This document shows, in pieces, positions 37,101 through 50,403 of a stretch of 64,000 nucleotides of DNA. Positions within the stretch are counted from its first letter, which is position 1. Every line of letters begins with the position of its first letter. This stretch comes from Sindora glabra (taxonomy: Eukaryota; Streptophyta; Magnoliopsida; Fabales; Fabaceae): contig CM035235.1 in assembly GCA_020226215.1 (NCBI GenBank), forward strand, positions 39,977,457 to 40,041,456. Reading direction: 5' to 3'. The translations under genes were made by a program, and so were the position numbers. The notes beneath the pieces were generated by a model. The model was not told where the DNA came from and searched no databases. It saw only the letters and a list, made by a program, of their open reading frames with translations.

Positions 37101-40073
37101 TGTCATGTCCCTAGTAATTTAGGATTTTATTTTAATCAAATCACTAGTAATTATGTATACATACCAATAATTAGTATTGTTTGAAATTAGAATTCTTTTA
37201 GTTATTTACTTTTTTTATACTTTATATATGTGATAATTAATAAATCATTGTGTGTGGATTTAGAGTAAGAGTTAAATTGAAGAAAGATATAATTTTGAAC
37301 TGAAAATAGAAAGAATAAAATTAAATATAAGTTAGGAAATAATTAAATTTGAGTAGTGGTGTATGGAGGAGATTTAAGACCTTATTTTTTTTATTTTACC
37401 CTTAATGGTCTTTAAAATTATAAAATTACCTTTTTGATTATTAAAACCTTTAAAACACCATCATTCCTTATTTTTTCTAAATAATTCCACTAGATTTCTC
37501 ATCCTCCTTATGCCATCATATCCACCTCCTTTCATCTAGCAAGTTTAGCACTAAATTCATCATTAATTTTCCTCACCTTTTAGAGCACCTTAAGGTAACA
37601 TTTAACAACTTCTTGATTTAATGTTTATTTGTTGAAAACTTTGAGTATAAGGAGAAATGAGGGATTGAGGGAAGTTTTTTTGAAATTTTTATGAATCTAC
37701 ATTGAGTAAGGCAAGCTTTACCATCTCCCAACTCTTTTTTATTTCTTTTATATAATTGTAAGTAGATAATCTAATTAAACTCAATGATTTCTATATAATT
37801 TTTCCTCTCCCTGAATGTTTGTGTGGTTATATTATGAAGTTGAGGATTTTATGTTGAAGAAATATTATGCATTTGTTATGGAAAATTGTAAAATGAATGT
37901 GGATGATGGATTTGAGTTAGTTTTTAGCTCTATTAATGTGTATGGTTGGATTTGGAAAAAAAAATGACCACATGTACAATGTTTTGTAGTTATTTTGCAA
38001 AATTTAGGCATGATATTGAAGTATACAAGAAAGTATCGCTCGAAAAATTGCTCTTTGGATGTCTATACTTGATTATTACAATATAGGTGCATTTTAAATG
38101 GCCATAAATAAGAATATACTTAAGTATAGGTGTAAAAATCACTGTTTGGTTGCCTATATTTGAGTATACCAGATAACATTATTACATTAACTTTGAAAGA
38201 TCATATCTCATTCATTTTACACTCCTTTCTAGTAAGCCACCTATTATTAGAAAAGTAATTGGGTATATTTTCAAATAGAACTATTTTTAAATTAATATCT
38301 TATATATATTTTGAGATATCACTAAAATAATGGACATAGATCAATAATTTAGGATTATAAAAAACTTAATTTTTTAGTGTAATTTATAAAGGACATAACT
38401 TTTTCAAAACTAAATCATTTTATGAAAAAGACCAATCTATAAAAACCAAATTGACCTTACTTTCATATAAATAAGTTTTATAAATAATAAATTTGAGAAT
38501 CTTAAGCTACTTATAAAACGTCTTTCTAATGTCAAAACTACTTGAATCTACACAAAAAGGGTTTGTCTCTAAATAGTCTAACTTGAGTATATATTTGATT
38601 ATGAGCTTCTAGATGACCATGCATGAATACATACTTAAGTATCATATCCTTATATACCTAGCTAATTATTTTATGATAATATGAATTCATATATACCTGT
38701 ATAACTTTTATGATTGCATAATAATCATGTGAATGTTGTTGTTTATGATATTGATGATGGAATTTCCAAATGAAATATAATTATGATCGATATGTGTTTA
38801 TGTTTATGATTAATATGATAATCTTATTGGACAAATTCTATTTTATGTGGATTTTTGTGTAATTATAAATGATTGTTTATTAAATATGATTGTTATTGGA
38901 ATTATAATGAAATGAAATGAGAATGATTGAATGATAGATGAGATGTGATTGAGTGTGATTGCTTTATAAATTGCAATTATATGCTTATTAACTTAGAATT
39001 TGATTGATGTTATTATGTATCCTATTAGAAAAATGTTATTGATTGAAAATGTAAACTAGAAGGACTATTATTATTTATTTAAAATATTATAAATTGAAAG
39101 GATTGTTATTCAGAAGGGATAATGTGGGTTTTTTATTTATTTGAAATATTGTAAATTAGATAGACTATTATTTTAGAGGGACAAAATGAGTTTATTATTT
39201 TATAATGTGTGTATGTACCAAAACCGAAGTTTTCTTTGTATGAGCATATAAAAATTGAATCTTGGAAGGTCTAACATGTGAATAGTGTTGAAGCATAACT
39301 CTTAATCTAAGAGTTTTACCTTATGAGAGATAAGTGATTTCAGTAGGTGCTAAAAGTTGTCACCTTGTGTCTTATGACCAAGTGCTCATGGCATATTATA
39401 TATTATATCCCACTTAGGTCTCATGAGGAGTTAGCAGTAAGAATGGTAGGTAGGCTAGCTGAGTAGGTAGAATGCGAGTAGTCTTTGGCACTAAAGTTAG
39501 TTGTTATAAATATGATTGTGTGTTAACAATTAAGTTTATGACATTTTCATGTTACTTGTGTATAAAGATTGCTGGGTTATTATCTTGTTAGATCTTTCTG
39601 AGTATTGCATGTTTTCATTGGCAAACACAAGTATTGGTTAACATAAGTTAGAGATAAGATTATAAATAAAATATTTACTATAATTATATATATAAGTAAA
39701 ATATGTGCATGATTATAGTTGTGATTGTTTTTGTTAAGTAGGTTTTCTTCTTATTGGGTTTATGACTTATTATTGTTTTCCTTTAAAATGTTTTTCAAAT
39801 TTATTTGTTAAAGCTCCTTAGACACTACCTATAATGTAGGAGTAGAGCTTTCCTGGTAAGCATGAATTGCAACCATAATCAGAGTCTAGTTCAAAATAGG
39901 ATGTGTTAGGCCTTGTAAGGAGTTATATAGCTTATAACAAGTTAGATATAAATTATAAATAATATTATTGTTAGTTTCTTTTAGCAATTATGTAATGATA
40001 CCAAGGTAGCTTTAGTTAAGCTAGTAAAAACTAAGAAAAGGGTTCCATGTCAGTCATGACTTAGGTTGTGACA
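37101..40073 (+). mobile_element. solo LTR of the same gypsy family, inserted in reverse
   Basis: Starts TGTCATGTCCC and ends GGTTGTGACA, and is the reverse complement of the flanking LTRs over most of its length. TTATG (37096-37100) and CTATG (40074-40078) flank it as a likely target duplication. No primer site or purine tract adjoins it, so it is a solo LTR rather than part of the host element. Confidence 0.75.
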
Positions 40074-42012
40074 CTATGTTATCTCATTCTTGCTATAGCT
40101 TTCACATCTAGTCCTTTTTTATCTTGCTTCCTATGTTCTAGTTTCACTAATGTCCTTAAACCTTGTCATAATTCCAATTCTTAAACTTATACATTGCTTT
40201 CTTCACTGATATATACTTCTTATTAATTACACCTATCTTCGCTAATATAAGCTATCTAATTTTGCTATCTTGTTGCTCCTTTAGTTTAAATGCTAAAATT
40301 TTTCCAAATTGTGATATTTCTTTATACACACTTATTACCATTCCCAATAGATTCTTTTTAATTAAATAGTTGCTCAAACTTAATAAGCTCACACTAGCCT
40401 GATTAATACACTTATTTCTTATAATAGTATCATGATTTACTATCTAATAAAGATTCAATTCTATTACTAATTAAAACTAAAGCATGATTTTATGGAAGTC
40501 CAACTTATATCATCCTATATCTTTTTTTTAAATCCAAATTAGAATTTCTTAAAACATCTTCATTTATCATCCTAGAAATACTAACCTTGAGTTTAGTTTA
40601 AATTTTTTCATTTCTTGCCACCACAAAGATTTATCAAACTCTAATCTTCCCAATTTACATTGCTAAACTTTCTAACTCTTATATTCACATGCAAATTCTT
40701 TTTTAGTTTAAACAATAATAAAACTAAACCATCATTATATAATTCTATCTTAAACATCTTACATTTTCTTTCACATCATTTCTAACTAAGTTCAATTACA
40801 ATACCCTTTTTCTTAAAAATATGTGGCTTCCTCCTTAAGGATCCATGCCTCCCTAGATTGTCTTCCTTTACACAAATTATCATCAATTATCAAAGAAAAC
40901 TATATACAAATACTTATAATTTGTCTTGAGTTAAGAATTTCTAGCCCATACAATGAGTAACTCATAAATCCATCATATTTCACAACTCATGGCTTACAAA
41001 CTTATAACTTGTATTTAGTTTAAAATTCTAAACCCTCATTACTTAAGCATAAGAAATAATACCGTTCATAATTAATCATTTACCTCTCTACTCAAAGTTG
41101 CATAAGTAAAGACCTATTTATATCAAATTATTAAAACTTAATACCAAAATCATTCTTAACAATCACATACTGAGACTAACATTTTAATTACATCATTGTG
41201 CATTCGATCCATACTGATAATCGATGTTTATTGTAACATGTAATTAACTACTTATAAGGAAACTACAACCTCATAATTAATAGTGTGCATATATATAGAT
41301 ACATACATATAGACATACATACATAAATTCACCTTTTAAAACCTTTAATTCCATCTTCCTTTTAGTATTAAACTATCAGATTAATCTCCTATCCAAAGTT
41401 CCCATTCAATTTACTTATTATTATTACTTGCTATCTTATTATAAGATTATCAATTTGGACACACACACACACATACACATAGTTTCTTTTTGGATCTAAC
41501 TCATCCATTCTAATCACTATCATAATTCAAAATTTGCACCTACCATGCTCATATGCAAAACTCTTTATATTACCATCTTTTTTATAATTCGAATCTAGAC
41601 CATTATAAAGTAACTAAAGGCTTACTATCTTTATTACCTTTGTATTCTATCTTTTCTTATATTATTCCTCAATAAAACATGTTGAACTAATTATAAGTTT
41701 GGGAACCTCTAAATGATTTTTTATTAGATCATCAATTTAATCAACTACTAGTTCTACTATCTATTCTAATTCAAAGAATTTCAAAACTATCAAAATATTT
41801 AGTTAAACGTGTGTCAATATTAGCTATCTTTAGGAAAAAAACTCTACCATTGCACCTTTAAATAATTTAGGATTTGCAGAAATGATATTAGTGATATGTG
41901 ATCTGGGATGTACACATGCCACTGATACAGTTTTGACCAATACCCAATTTGGTAGCCATAATCATATCCTAGTTATCCTATCATAGGGCCTTCTTTTTCC
42001 CATTAAACCCAA

Positions 42013-42030
42013 GACCATGCTCCAATACCA
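42013..42030 (-). other. primer-binding site of the gypsy element
   Basis: TGGTATTGGAGCATGG on the minus strand, three bases past the LTR end. It is close to the TGGTATCAGAGC complement of the initiator-Met tRNA 3' end. Confidence 0.65.
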
Positions 42031-43732
42031 TTTTATCATGACCCACCAAGTAGTGATTGAAATGAAACCTATTTCTTGATTTCCACTAGCTTGAACTATC
42101 AAGTCTTGATATCATTACATGATTATTAATAGGTTAAAATGGTTTTTATAAATAGTTCTAAATGAATATTTATAGTGGTGTTTGATTTGTCTTTAACTAA
42201 CAATTATCTTATATAGCCCATGTCATTTCTATTTTACAATTTAAACCTAACTATGGTTGCTTAAAACGTAATATCCAATAAACTTCCATCTATATGCTAT
42301 TGGTAGAGGTAAAACTTTTACGGTATATCTATAAAATATTTATAAATAAAAATAGTGAGTTATAGACTTAGTAAATAAACAATCTACTTAAAAAATATAA
42401 ACATTTATACATTACCATTTATAAAATTTATGTATACAAACGTAGAAATCCTCAATCATAGCCATATTTCTAACCTATATCTCACATCACTTTTCTTCAC
42501 TAATGAAAGCACACAATAGTCAATAAGAAAATACAAGATAATATGCATTTAATCTACATTTACAAAGTAGCATAAATAATCTATAATCACATAATATCAA
42601 ATAATACATAATCATAGACTTTATAGATAATGTCAACCAGCTTTAATGTTAAAGATTACTCTTATCTTGTTTATTCAATTAACTTATTTACCATTCTCCC
42701 TACCTACTTCTTATAATATATGATGTGACATAAGCACTTGACATGAGATATGAGGTGATGATCTTTGACACCCACCAAAATCACTTTAACCTTTATAAGA
42801 AGGAGCTTTTAGGTGGAAAGTCATGATTTATCATTATTCACAAGCAAAAGTTCCTAAGGCTTAATTTTTTATGCCCATATAAAGAAAACATAGGTTTTGG
42901 CACCAACATAAATAAATAAAAGCAAATGAACCACCTTTATACCTCTTTTCTTTCTTAGTTGTTCATAAATCCAACCTTCTCCTTCCAACCACCTTAGCTG
43001 TTCATAAGCATTTTCAATTTCAATGTTATTTCATAATATTTCATTAAGAGTCCTTTCATATTTCCATACTAATCCTTCCAATTCATATTTTCATACACAG
43101 TATCATGTTCCTATTAAGATTTGTATAATTAATTGTAAATATAAACACTTATCAACCATAATTATATTCTTATTTGGAATTCTATCATTAATATCATGAA
43201 CATTAACATTTATATAGCTATTTTATAATTATAAAAACTATACAAGAATACTTGAACTCATATTATCATAAACTAATTAAACTAGGCATGCAACAATGTG
43301 ATACTCGAATATGTGCTTGTATATAATCATCTAGAAGTAACTCTATACGTCATACTCGAGTATAATCATTCAAAAAACAACCTTTATATATACTCGAGTA
43401 GTTTTAACCTTTGAACGATATTTTATGAGTAACTCAAGATTTAAAAATTTATTATCTATGAAACTTATTTCATATAAAAGTAGTCTCAATTAGCTTTCCA
43501 TGCATTACTTTTTGCATAAAATGGTTAAGTTTTGAAAGAGTTATGCTTTTTGTAAGGGACCTAAAAATCTAATTTTTTATAATCTTAAATTTCTTACCTT
43601 TGTTAATTATTTTAGTGATATCTCTATATACATGAGATCTTGATTTGAAACTAGTTCTACTTGAAAATAAATTTAATTATCTTTTTAATAATAGGTGATT
43701 TGCTAAAAATAGGTATAAAACGAATGAGATAT

Positions 43733-44740
43733 TGTTAGTGTGTGTCCTAGAACCAATCATATAAATGATTGAAGTTATATACAATGTATTATATTTTATT
43801 TTAGATAATTTAATTATTATATTTTATTTTTATAATTTTATTATTATTATACGTAATTTATAATTTAATATAATAATTATCCTTGGAATAGTTTTGCTAT
43901 CTCTAAAATGCCCCTAATCAAGTATTATTACGAAAAGAATAGTAATAATACATCAAGACTAGCATGTATAATAACTGATGATTACGAATCATGGATATGT
44001 GATATTAAGTCAATACATGAGTACATTGCTAGTGAACAATGTACTGGACTGACCCACTAAGAGAATATTACATGGATAGACGTGTCATAAGTTATTCTCA
44101 TATGATCACAAATACACATAAACCTTTAACCTGAAGTCACTACGGTTCCCTACATAAGGAATTACTCACTTTAATATTGTCCTATGTCATCTTTAATCAA
44201 GATGACAATTAGGACATTGATTGGGTGTGTAATAAATCGTGCAGAGGGAAGTGAGTGATGTAGATGAAATTTCGTTACTCTTGTATTAAAAAAAATATCC
44301 TTGGGCCCCTTGATTGAGTGAAACTTAGAAATACATAGTCATACTCAATTGAATTAATATGTGATATTAATCATTTATTTTAAGTTTATTCAGTATCAAG
44401 AAATATAAATTGAACATTGACGAGGATGACACATTCCATGCCTCCAGTTCAATTTGGATATTATTACAAAAGGGTTATGATGCAAAACGTTGATCATGTA
44501 TTAGATGGATGTCGAATCACAGACATTCTTACTACTTGAGTAGCAGTAATGTATTGCTAGATACCGCTTACTGTCTATAGCTCAATAATAAGTCATTGTC
44601 AACGTAGTAAGAACCTATAGGGTCACACAAAAGGAGTAGGAATAAGACAATAATTAATTGGACTTTAATTATATTAATATCCAATTAATTGGACTTATTT
44701 TCGTGCATATATATATTATTAAGAATAATAAATTCACGTA

Positions 44741-44771
<31 letters not shown>

Positions 44772-45429
44772 GTGATATTATTTGATATTAAAGTAAATTT
44801 ACGTAATATTATTTGATATTATTTGATATCAAATAATTATGTTATCAAATATTAGATAAATATATTATGAGATAATATTATTTTAATATTTGATAACTAT
44901 ATGCAATTATCTAATATTAAGATATTTATATTATGAGATAATATTATCTAATGTTAGATAATTAATAGATAAGTCATATCTCTCCTCATTATCTCTAGGA
45001 TAAGGATAAAATGAGTTGTTAAGTATGATTAGCATTTTGGAAGCATTATCCTAGTAGGACTAGGATTATGGCTTGCCTAAGTTCTATAAAAAGGGGCTTG
45101 AGGGCAGTATATTAGAAAAACGCTCATAGACTTCCTAAACTTAAAATCACTCAGAAAATATTAAAATCCTAGTTCCTAGAGAGAGAAACGCGTCCTAGCA
45201 GATTCATGGAAGACGAGAAGTCGTTATTCACTCCGTGTGGATGCTGTAGAGACACTGTACCTTCCGACCGGCGTTTGATTCATCCGCTCTCAAGTTTTGA
45301 TCAATAGAAACACGAGTGCCCAATAGGTAAAACCCTAATAATTGATTTATACTTTTTGCATAGGTCCTAGGTAGAATTCGGATCAAAATTTTGAAATTTC
45401 GCTGCATGTAATAATCCGAATTCCTAACA
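43733..45429 (+). mobile_element. young copia-type solo LTR, 1697 bp, with perfect 5-bp target duplication
   Basis: Starts TGTTAGTGTGTGTCC and ends CCGAATTCCTAACA, with 6-bp inverted tips TGTTAG/CTAACA, flanked by GATAT on both sides (43728-43732, 45430-45434). It is absent from the sister LTR (compare 35500-35530). It holds a TATA-like TCTATAAAAAGGGG at about 45083 in the right place for an LTR promoter. It is less AT-decayed than its surroundings. No internal domain, so a solo LTR. Confidence 0.88.
44740..44768. repeat. (TA)n microsatellite inside the solo LTR
   Basis: About 14 TA units. Confidence 0.9.
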
Positions 45430-46506
45430 GATATAACCTTTTAAAATTGACGTTACAATCTAGTCCTAGCATACTTGAGTATATACTAGAGTATAGGCAT
45501 TTAAAAAGCAATTTTAGTGCACATACTTGAGTATATACTCACTTGTGACCATTTATATTATGATACTTAAGTATGGGCATGTAGAAAGCAACTTTGGAGC
45601 TATACTTACTTATATATTTGAGTATAATGCCTATATTTTGTAGATTTACTCCAAGATGACTATATAAATGTTTCACTTTTCTCAAATCTAACACATACAC
45701 ATTACTAAAGCTAAAACCAACTCAAATTTGTCATCTACACTTATTCTTACACTACCAGCATTAACAATTCATGCCATAACATTTTCTATCATCATCAAAT
45801 TCTCATTTAGCAACATAATTACATCAACATTATATAAAATGAAACCATGCAAAAATCATTAGCTTTTAAGTATTTTATTTACTTACCTAGAAGTGAAGGA
45901 GATTAGAGAGGAGGTGGAATGAAAGTTAATTGCTTTAGATAATACAAAAATTAAGAAGTTTCAGCTTGAATCCCTAAAACTCCTTTAATAAAATTTAAAA
46001 TGATTTTCAAACTAAAGCTTCAAGCTAATAAAAAATTACCTTAATTAAATGAAGAAGATGATGGTTTTCTTGAAGTTCCTTAACTTATATTTGCTAAAGA
46101 TTGAAGAAATAAGAGTATAGAAGCTTACGGAAGGGGATAAAGGAAGGAGGAGTTAGCTAATTTCTCTTGGCAAAATGGTTTTGAATTGTTCTTTGAAGAG
46201 TTAAGGGTAGGATATTTTTAATGGCAAATTTTGTAATTAAGAAGTGTTGAAGAGTAAAATAGGAAAAACAACTCTTAATTCTCCTCGATACGCACTCATT
46301 TAAATTTAATTTTTACTTTAACCTCTATTTAATTTAATTCCCTCATATATGTCATCAAACTCTATTTTTCTTGATTTAATTCTTACCTTGAATGCATGTA
46401 CAATAATTAATTTATTTCCAAATACACATAACCATTAATAAAAATGAAGTTGAAATGAAAATAAAAAAATAAAAAATTCTAATTTTTTAAAGGATGTGAC
46501 ATATTC

Positions 46507-47120
46507 TTATTTGAATTAAGAAATCTAAGCATATTTCTAAACAATTGTTAAAGTAAAATCTAAAATTCTAAGTGCACCTCACTAGTTCCTACCACCAAGC
46601 GACCCTTTTAGGAATAGCTTTACTAACTTATTATGACTATGGTTTCTATACCATTCTTAACTTTTGCTTTAATACAAATACAATCATAATGTTTAACCAT
46701 GATCAAATCTTTATGATTTTGATTTTTAATATATATGTATATTAAAAATATTAGAATATTTATAGATTAATATTCTTTACCATATCTAGTGTTTGATATG
46801 ACTTTTGATTGGACAATTATTAGATGTAGAAATTAAAAAAAATGGATGAAAAGGTGAAGAAAAATAATATTTTTTATATATTAATTACAATAAAAAAATG
46901 CTATAAGTACAATAAATGAGATCTAAAATTGAATTCTAAATTTCCTATATCCATTGAATTGAGACTTATAAATTTGTTTCATTATCTTAATTTAACAATA
47001 ATTTGTGATTTGTATTCAGAAGATTCCATTTTTTATTCATATAGTATGATGAAGAGGTTTGAATTTAGTAGATGCAATAATTTTAGTTCATATGTTGGGT
47101 TTATGTCATGTCAAAGATCC
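46507..47120. other. AT-rich DNA, no feature seen
   Basis: A 64-codon plus-strand frame at 46929-47123 is Phe/Ser/Ile/Leu-rich, has no recognisable family and is probably chance. Confidence 0.5.
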
Positions 47121-47870
47121 TAGTAATAATTTCAACCTAACTTGACTTGGATAATATTGGATCAAGTCAAATTAGCTTGTTTATTAATTGTGTTAAGATA
47201 TGTTAACCTATCTAATTTATTTAATAATTTTAATTAACAAAAAATTATATTCTAATTCCACTTATCAAATTTAATTGCTTATCATAATTCATTAAGGCAA
47301 TGTTTGGATGGGAAGAAAGAAAATCGAGAAATTTTTTTTTTTAAATTTAATCTTTTTTCTTATTTAGACAAAGAGAAAAGAGGAAGGAGAGGAAATTTAA
47401 GGTAAAATATGTGGTTATAAACTTCTAGTTATTTCAAACTTCAATTTTTTTTCTAATTTCTTTCCAATTCAAATTTAATAAATTTCCTTTCTCTTCCTTC
47501 TGTTTTCTTCCTAACTTGAGTGTCTTTAATCTTTATTAAAATTTTATTGCCATTTTCATTGAAATATGAATTTAACCTTTTTATCATATTTAGGTATTTA
47601 AAATTTATTTATTAAATAATATTAATAAACCTTTTATTTCACATAGAATATGTATTTTTTATTAAAATAATACATATTATGTATTATAATTCATACATTA
47701 TCATATAACATATAAATATTGAGATGTAAAATATATAAAATTATATATATTTTTGTAGATTACACGAGTATGTTAGGTTGACCTAAACTTGACACAAATT
47801 TTATTTTTGTCATTAATTTGTTAGTAATTCGAATCTATGTAACTCATCTTATGTCAAAAATTGTGACTTT
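47121..47870. mobile_element. inverted-repeat DNA element with a nested smaller one
   Basis: Left end TAGTAATAATTTCAACCTAAC and right end on the minus strand AGTCACAATTTTTGACATAAG. Further paired blocks include GTCAAGTTTAGGTCAACC against GACTTGGATAATATTGG. A smaller inverted-repeat unit lies at about 47295-47520 (AATGTTTGGATGGGAAGAAAG against ACTCAAGTTAGGAAGAAAAC). Non-coding. Confidence 0.45.
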
Positions 47871-49290
47871 TAAAATTTTGGATTTGTAGGATATTATTCA
47901 AGTTCATTACTACAAATCCATTATCCAATGGTTTAAAAAAAAATAAAAGAGGAAGTATGGACAACTAGGAATTGTTACCCTTTTCAAGTGCTGGGGTATT
48001 TCTCACCAAGGGCAAAACTATTTATGATTCCCTACGCCACAAGGTTTTATTATACATTTATATATAGGTTATATAGTTTATCTTCCTAAATTTTAATATT
48101 GGCCATTTCAAATAAAAATTAAAATCAAACTTTCTTTCTTTAAATGTTAATATGACTTATATTAAGCTTATTCTTTCATGTTTATTTTTCTTTAAAATAA
48201 TCATCAAATTGAATTACAAGGAAATTTTTTTTAATAATTATTAGCTTATAAAAATAATTTTATGATCACATTTATTTATATTGCATTACTGATAATATGA
48301 AAATTATAGTTAATAGTCTTGCCATGTACGAATTTTGAATTAAATATATAAAAAATGAAAAAATTTATATATTATATATGTACTTTGAATTATAATTACT
48401 CTCATTTTCTAAATTATAAGTAAATATACTTTGCAATTTTATGTAAAATACTCTAAATTTTCACTAAAATATTAACGATTTATCTTTCGTACATTTTATT
48501 TTACAGTTATCTTTTAATAGAAAAAAAAATTAACAAAGTTATCTTCACGGAACACGAAAAAAATCATTGATTTCATTTTGAATATAAGATTTCTATTTTA
48601 ACTTTTCTGCATCTAATTATTTAAACTAATCTCATTTAGTAATACAGTAGTAATTTTTTAATTTAAAATGTTTAACCTATTAGAACGTAAAAATTTTAAA
48701 TAAAATAAAATAAAATAAAAAATGCTATAATTATTTATTTAATAGTATTTGTTAATAACAATAACAATTTATGTGTACGTAAAAGTTTGCCCAATATTTT
48801 TTAATTCCCTCTCCGTCTCTCGCTACAAGTTACAATATACTCAACTTTAACAGTAACTACGAGCCTATAACCGCATGTCCCCTTGAAAAAACACACACTT
48901 AATACGTAATCTAATAAAGTTTGTGTAAATGACCTATGGCCTTAGTATTTTGTATCTATACGTCTTCTTTATTTGTGTGTTATAAAAATATTTGATGGCA
49001 TCGCCTATTTAAAAATCTCAAGTGAAAAAATTGAGGGCCCTAACTCTATATAGCAAGTTTTTCAGTACAAAGGATTTTATAAAACTAATTTCTTGTTATC
49101 TAACAAAACGAAGCATATTTCCAAATGTTATTTACTCCACATATATAGTTTATGCACCAAATTTGTTTCAAAAGAATTCTGAAGTTGCCCAAAAATTTAT
49201 GTGTGGATATTAAGTGGATTGCCACTTTAACCATTATCAAAAGTGAATTATGAGATCTTGAAAAATAAAAGTGGATGAGATTGGAATGCC
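47871..49290. other. AT-rich intergenic DNA, no gene seen
   Basis: A short less AT-rich patch at 47955-48040 is not recognisable. Nothing else. Confidence 0.5.
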
Positions 49291-49596
49291 TTAGAATTAG
49301 TGGCCTTCATGATCACGAAGAAGATTGTCATTATTGTAATTAAATTCTAATAATTATTGTAATAACTACCTATTAAGATTGTGATTAAATCCTATTAATT
49401 ATTATAATCACTATCTTTTAAATTATGGTTAAATTCTATTAATTATTATAATTACTAATTATTAAATATATTAAATTATTTATTTATTTTCTAATTAATC
49501 ATAACTATAATTATGTAACTCATGTATTAAGGTGGATTGATGCTAACCAAGCTTAATTGATACTCTATATATTATTCTCATAGAAGAAATGAGTAA

Positions 49597-50078
49597 GAGA
49601 TTGTTTGGTTCGTCTAAATAACATGAGAAGTTTTATTTCTTGGGAAATAGGAAAGAGATAAATTGTTTAATTAGCCATTACTTAATAAATTAGAAAAAAT
49701 AGAATTTCTTAAGAAATCTTACTTCCCATAAAATATGGAAAGTCATTTACCTACCTCCCTCTTAGATAAGTTTTGCTTCTTGTGTATTTATGGATATAAT
49801 GACAAAATTATTATTATTAAATTTAATTAATAATAACTAAAATTTATTAATTTGTACTATAATAATATTGAGGATATAATAGTTATTCTATTAATACTTT
49901 TTAAAATATTCAAAGTTAAATAAAATAAAATATAGGAAATTACTTCCTAGGAAGTGTTACTTCTTATATGTTAATCAATAAATTTTAAGTACTTCCCGAG
50001 AAATCCATATAGTAAGTTATTTCATTGAAAGTGCAATTTCCTATAAAAAATTATTTCTTATATGAATTAAATAACCTT
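49597..50078. mobile_element. Tourist-like MITE in the left copia LTR
   Basis: Ends GAGATTGTTTGGTTCGTCTAA and (minus strand) AAGGTTATTTAATTCATATAA align base for base with substitutions. TAA flanks both sides (49594-49596, 50079-50081), the 3-bp duplication of PIF/Harbinger elements. It is absent from the right LTR. 482 bp, non-coding. Confidence 0.75.
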
Positions 50079-50387
50079 TAATTTTGCTATTTGATGGATC
50101 CTTCAAATAATGGAATGAACTTTTTTTAATTTAATAAAGGAAGTTAAAAAGTTATGATTCTATGATAAGTTAAGTTATTTAAAACTTTATATAAAAGGCT
50201 TTTAGTCCCTTCTCCAGTCACCATGACTACCAATATCACAATATGAAAATAAGCTACACTTGAAAGGAGGTTGCATTAGAGTAATAAAGAGAGTAAGGAA
50301 AGCAAAGATTAAGGTATTAATTTTGTTTTAATCTTTGTTCTTCTTTGCAAATATGTGTATATTTTCTTAAATTTTTTAACATTAATT

Positions 50388-50403
50388 TGGTATCAGAGCA
50401 AGG
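50388..50403 (+). other. primer-binding site of the copia element
   Basis: TGGTATCAGAGCAAGG matches the complement of the initiator-Met tRNA 3' end used by plant copia elements, six bases past the LTR end. Confidence 0.85.

Larger units (their letters stand above)
32306..46501 (-). mobile_element. nested Ty3/gypsy-type retroelement with 2.8-kb LTRs, largely non-coding
   Basis: Read on the minus strand: 5' LTR 46501-42034, primer site at 42030-42013 (TGGTATTGGAGCATGG, near the initiator-Met type), internal region to 36572, then a purine tract (AAAAGAGGAAGAAT) and the 3' LTR 36571-32306 starting TGTCACACCC. A GGGACGAATTC stretch before the purine tract is typical of plant chromovirus-type gypsy elements. 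Flanks TATTT (32301-32305) and TATTC (46502-46506) fit a 5-bp target duplication. Once nested inserts are removed, the LTRs are about 2.8 kb and the internal region about 2.5 kb with no gag or pol that I can read. It is therefore a non-autonomous or heavily deleted element (LARD-like). Confidence 0.8.
42034..46501 (-). repeat. 5' LTR of the gypsy element (interrupted)
   Basis: Starts TGTCACATCC at 46501 on the minus strand and ends CATGATA. Interrupted by the copia-type solo LTR at 43733-45429. Confidence 0.8.
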
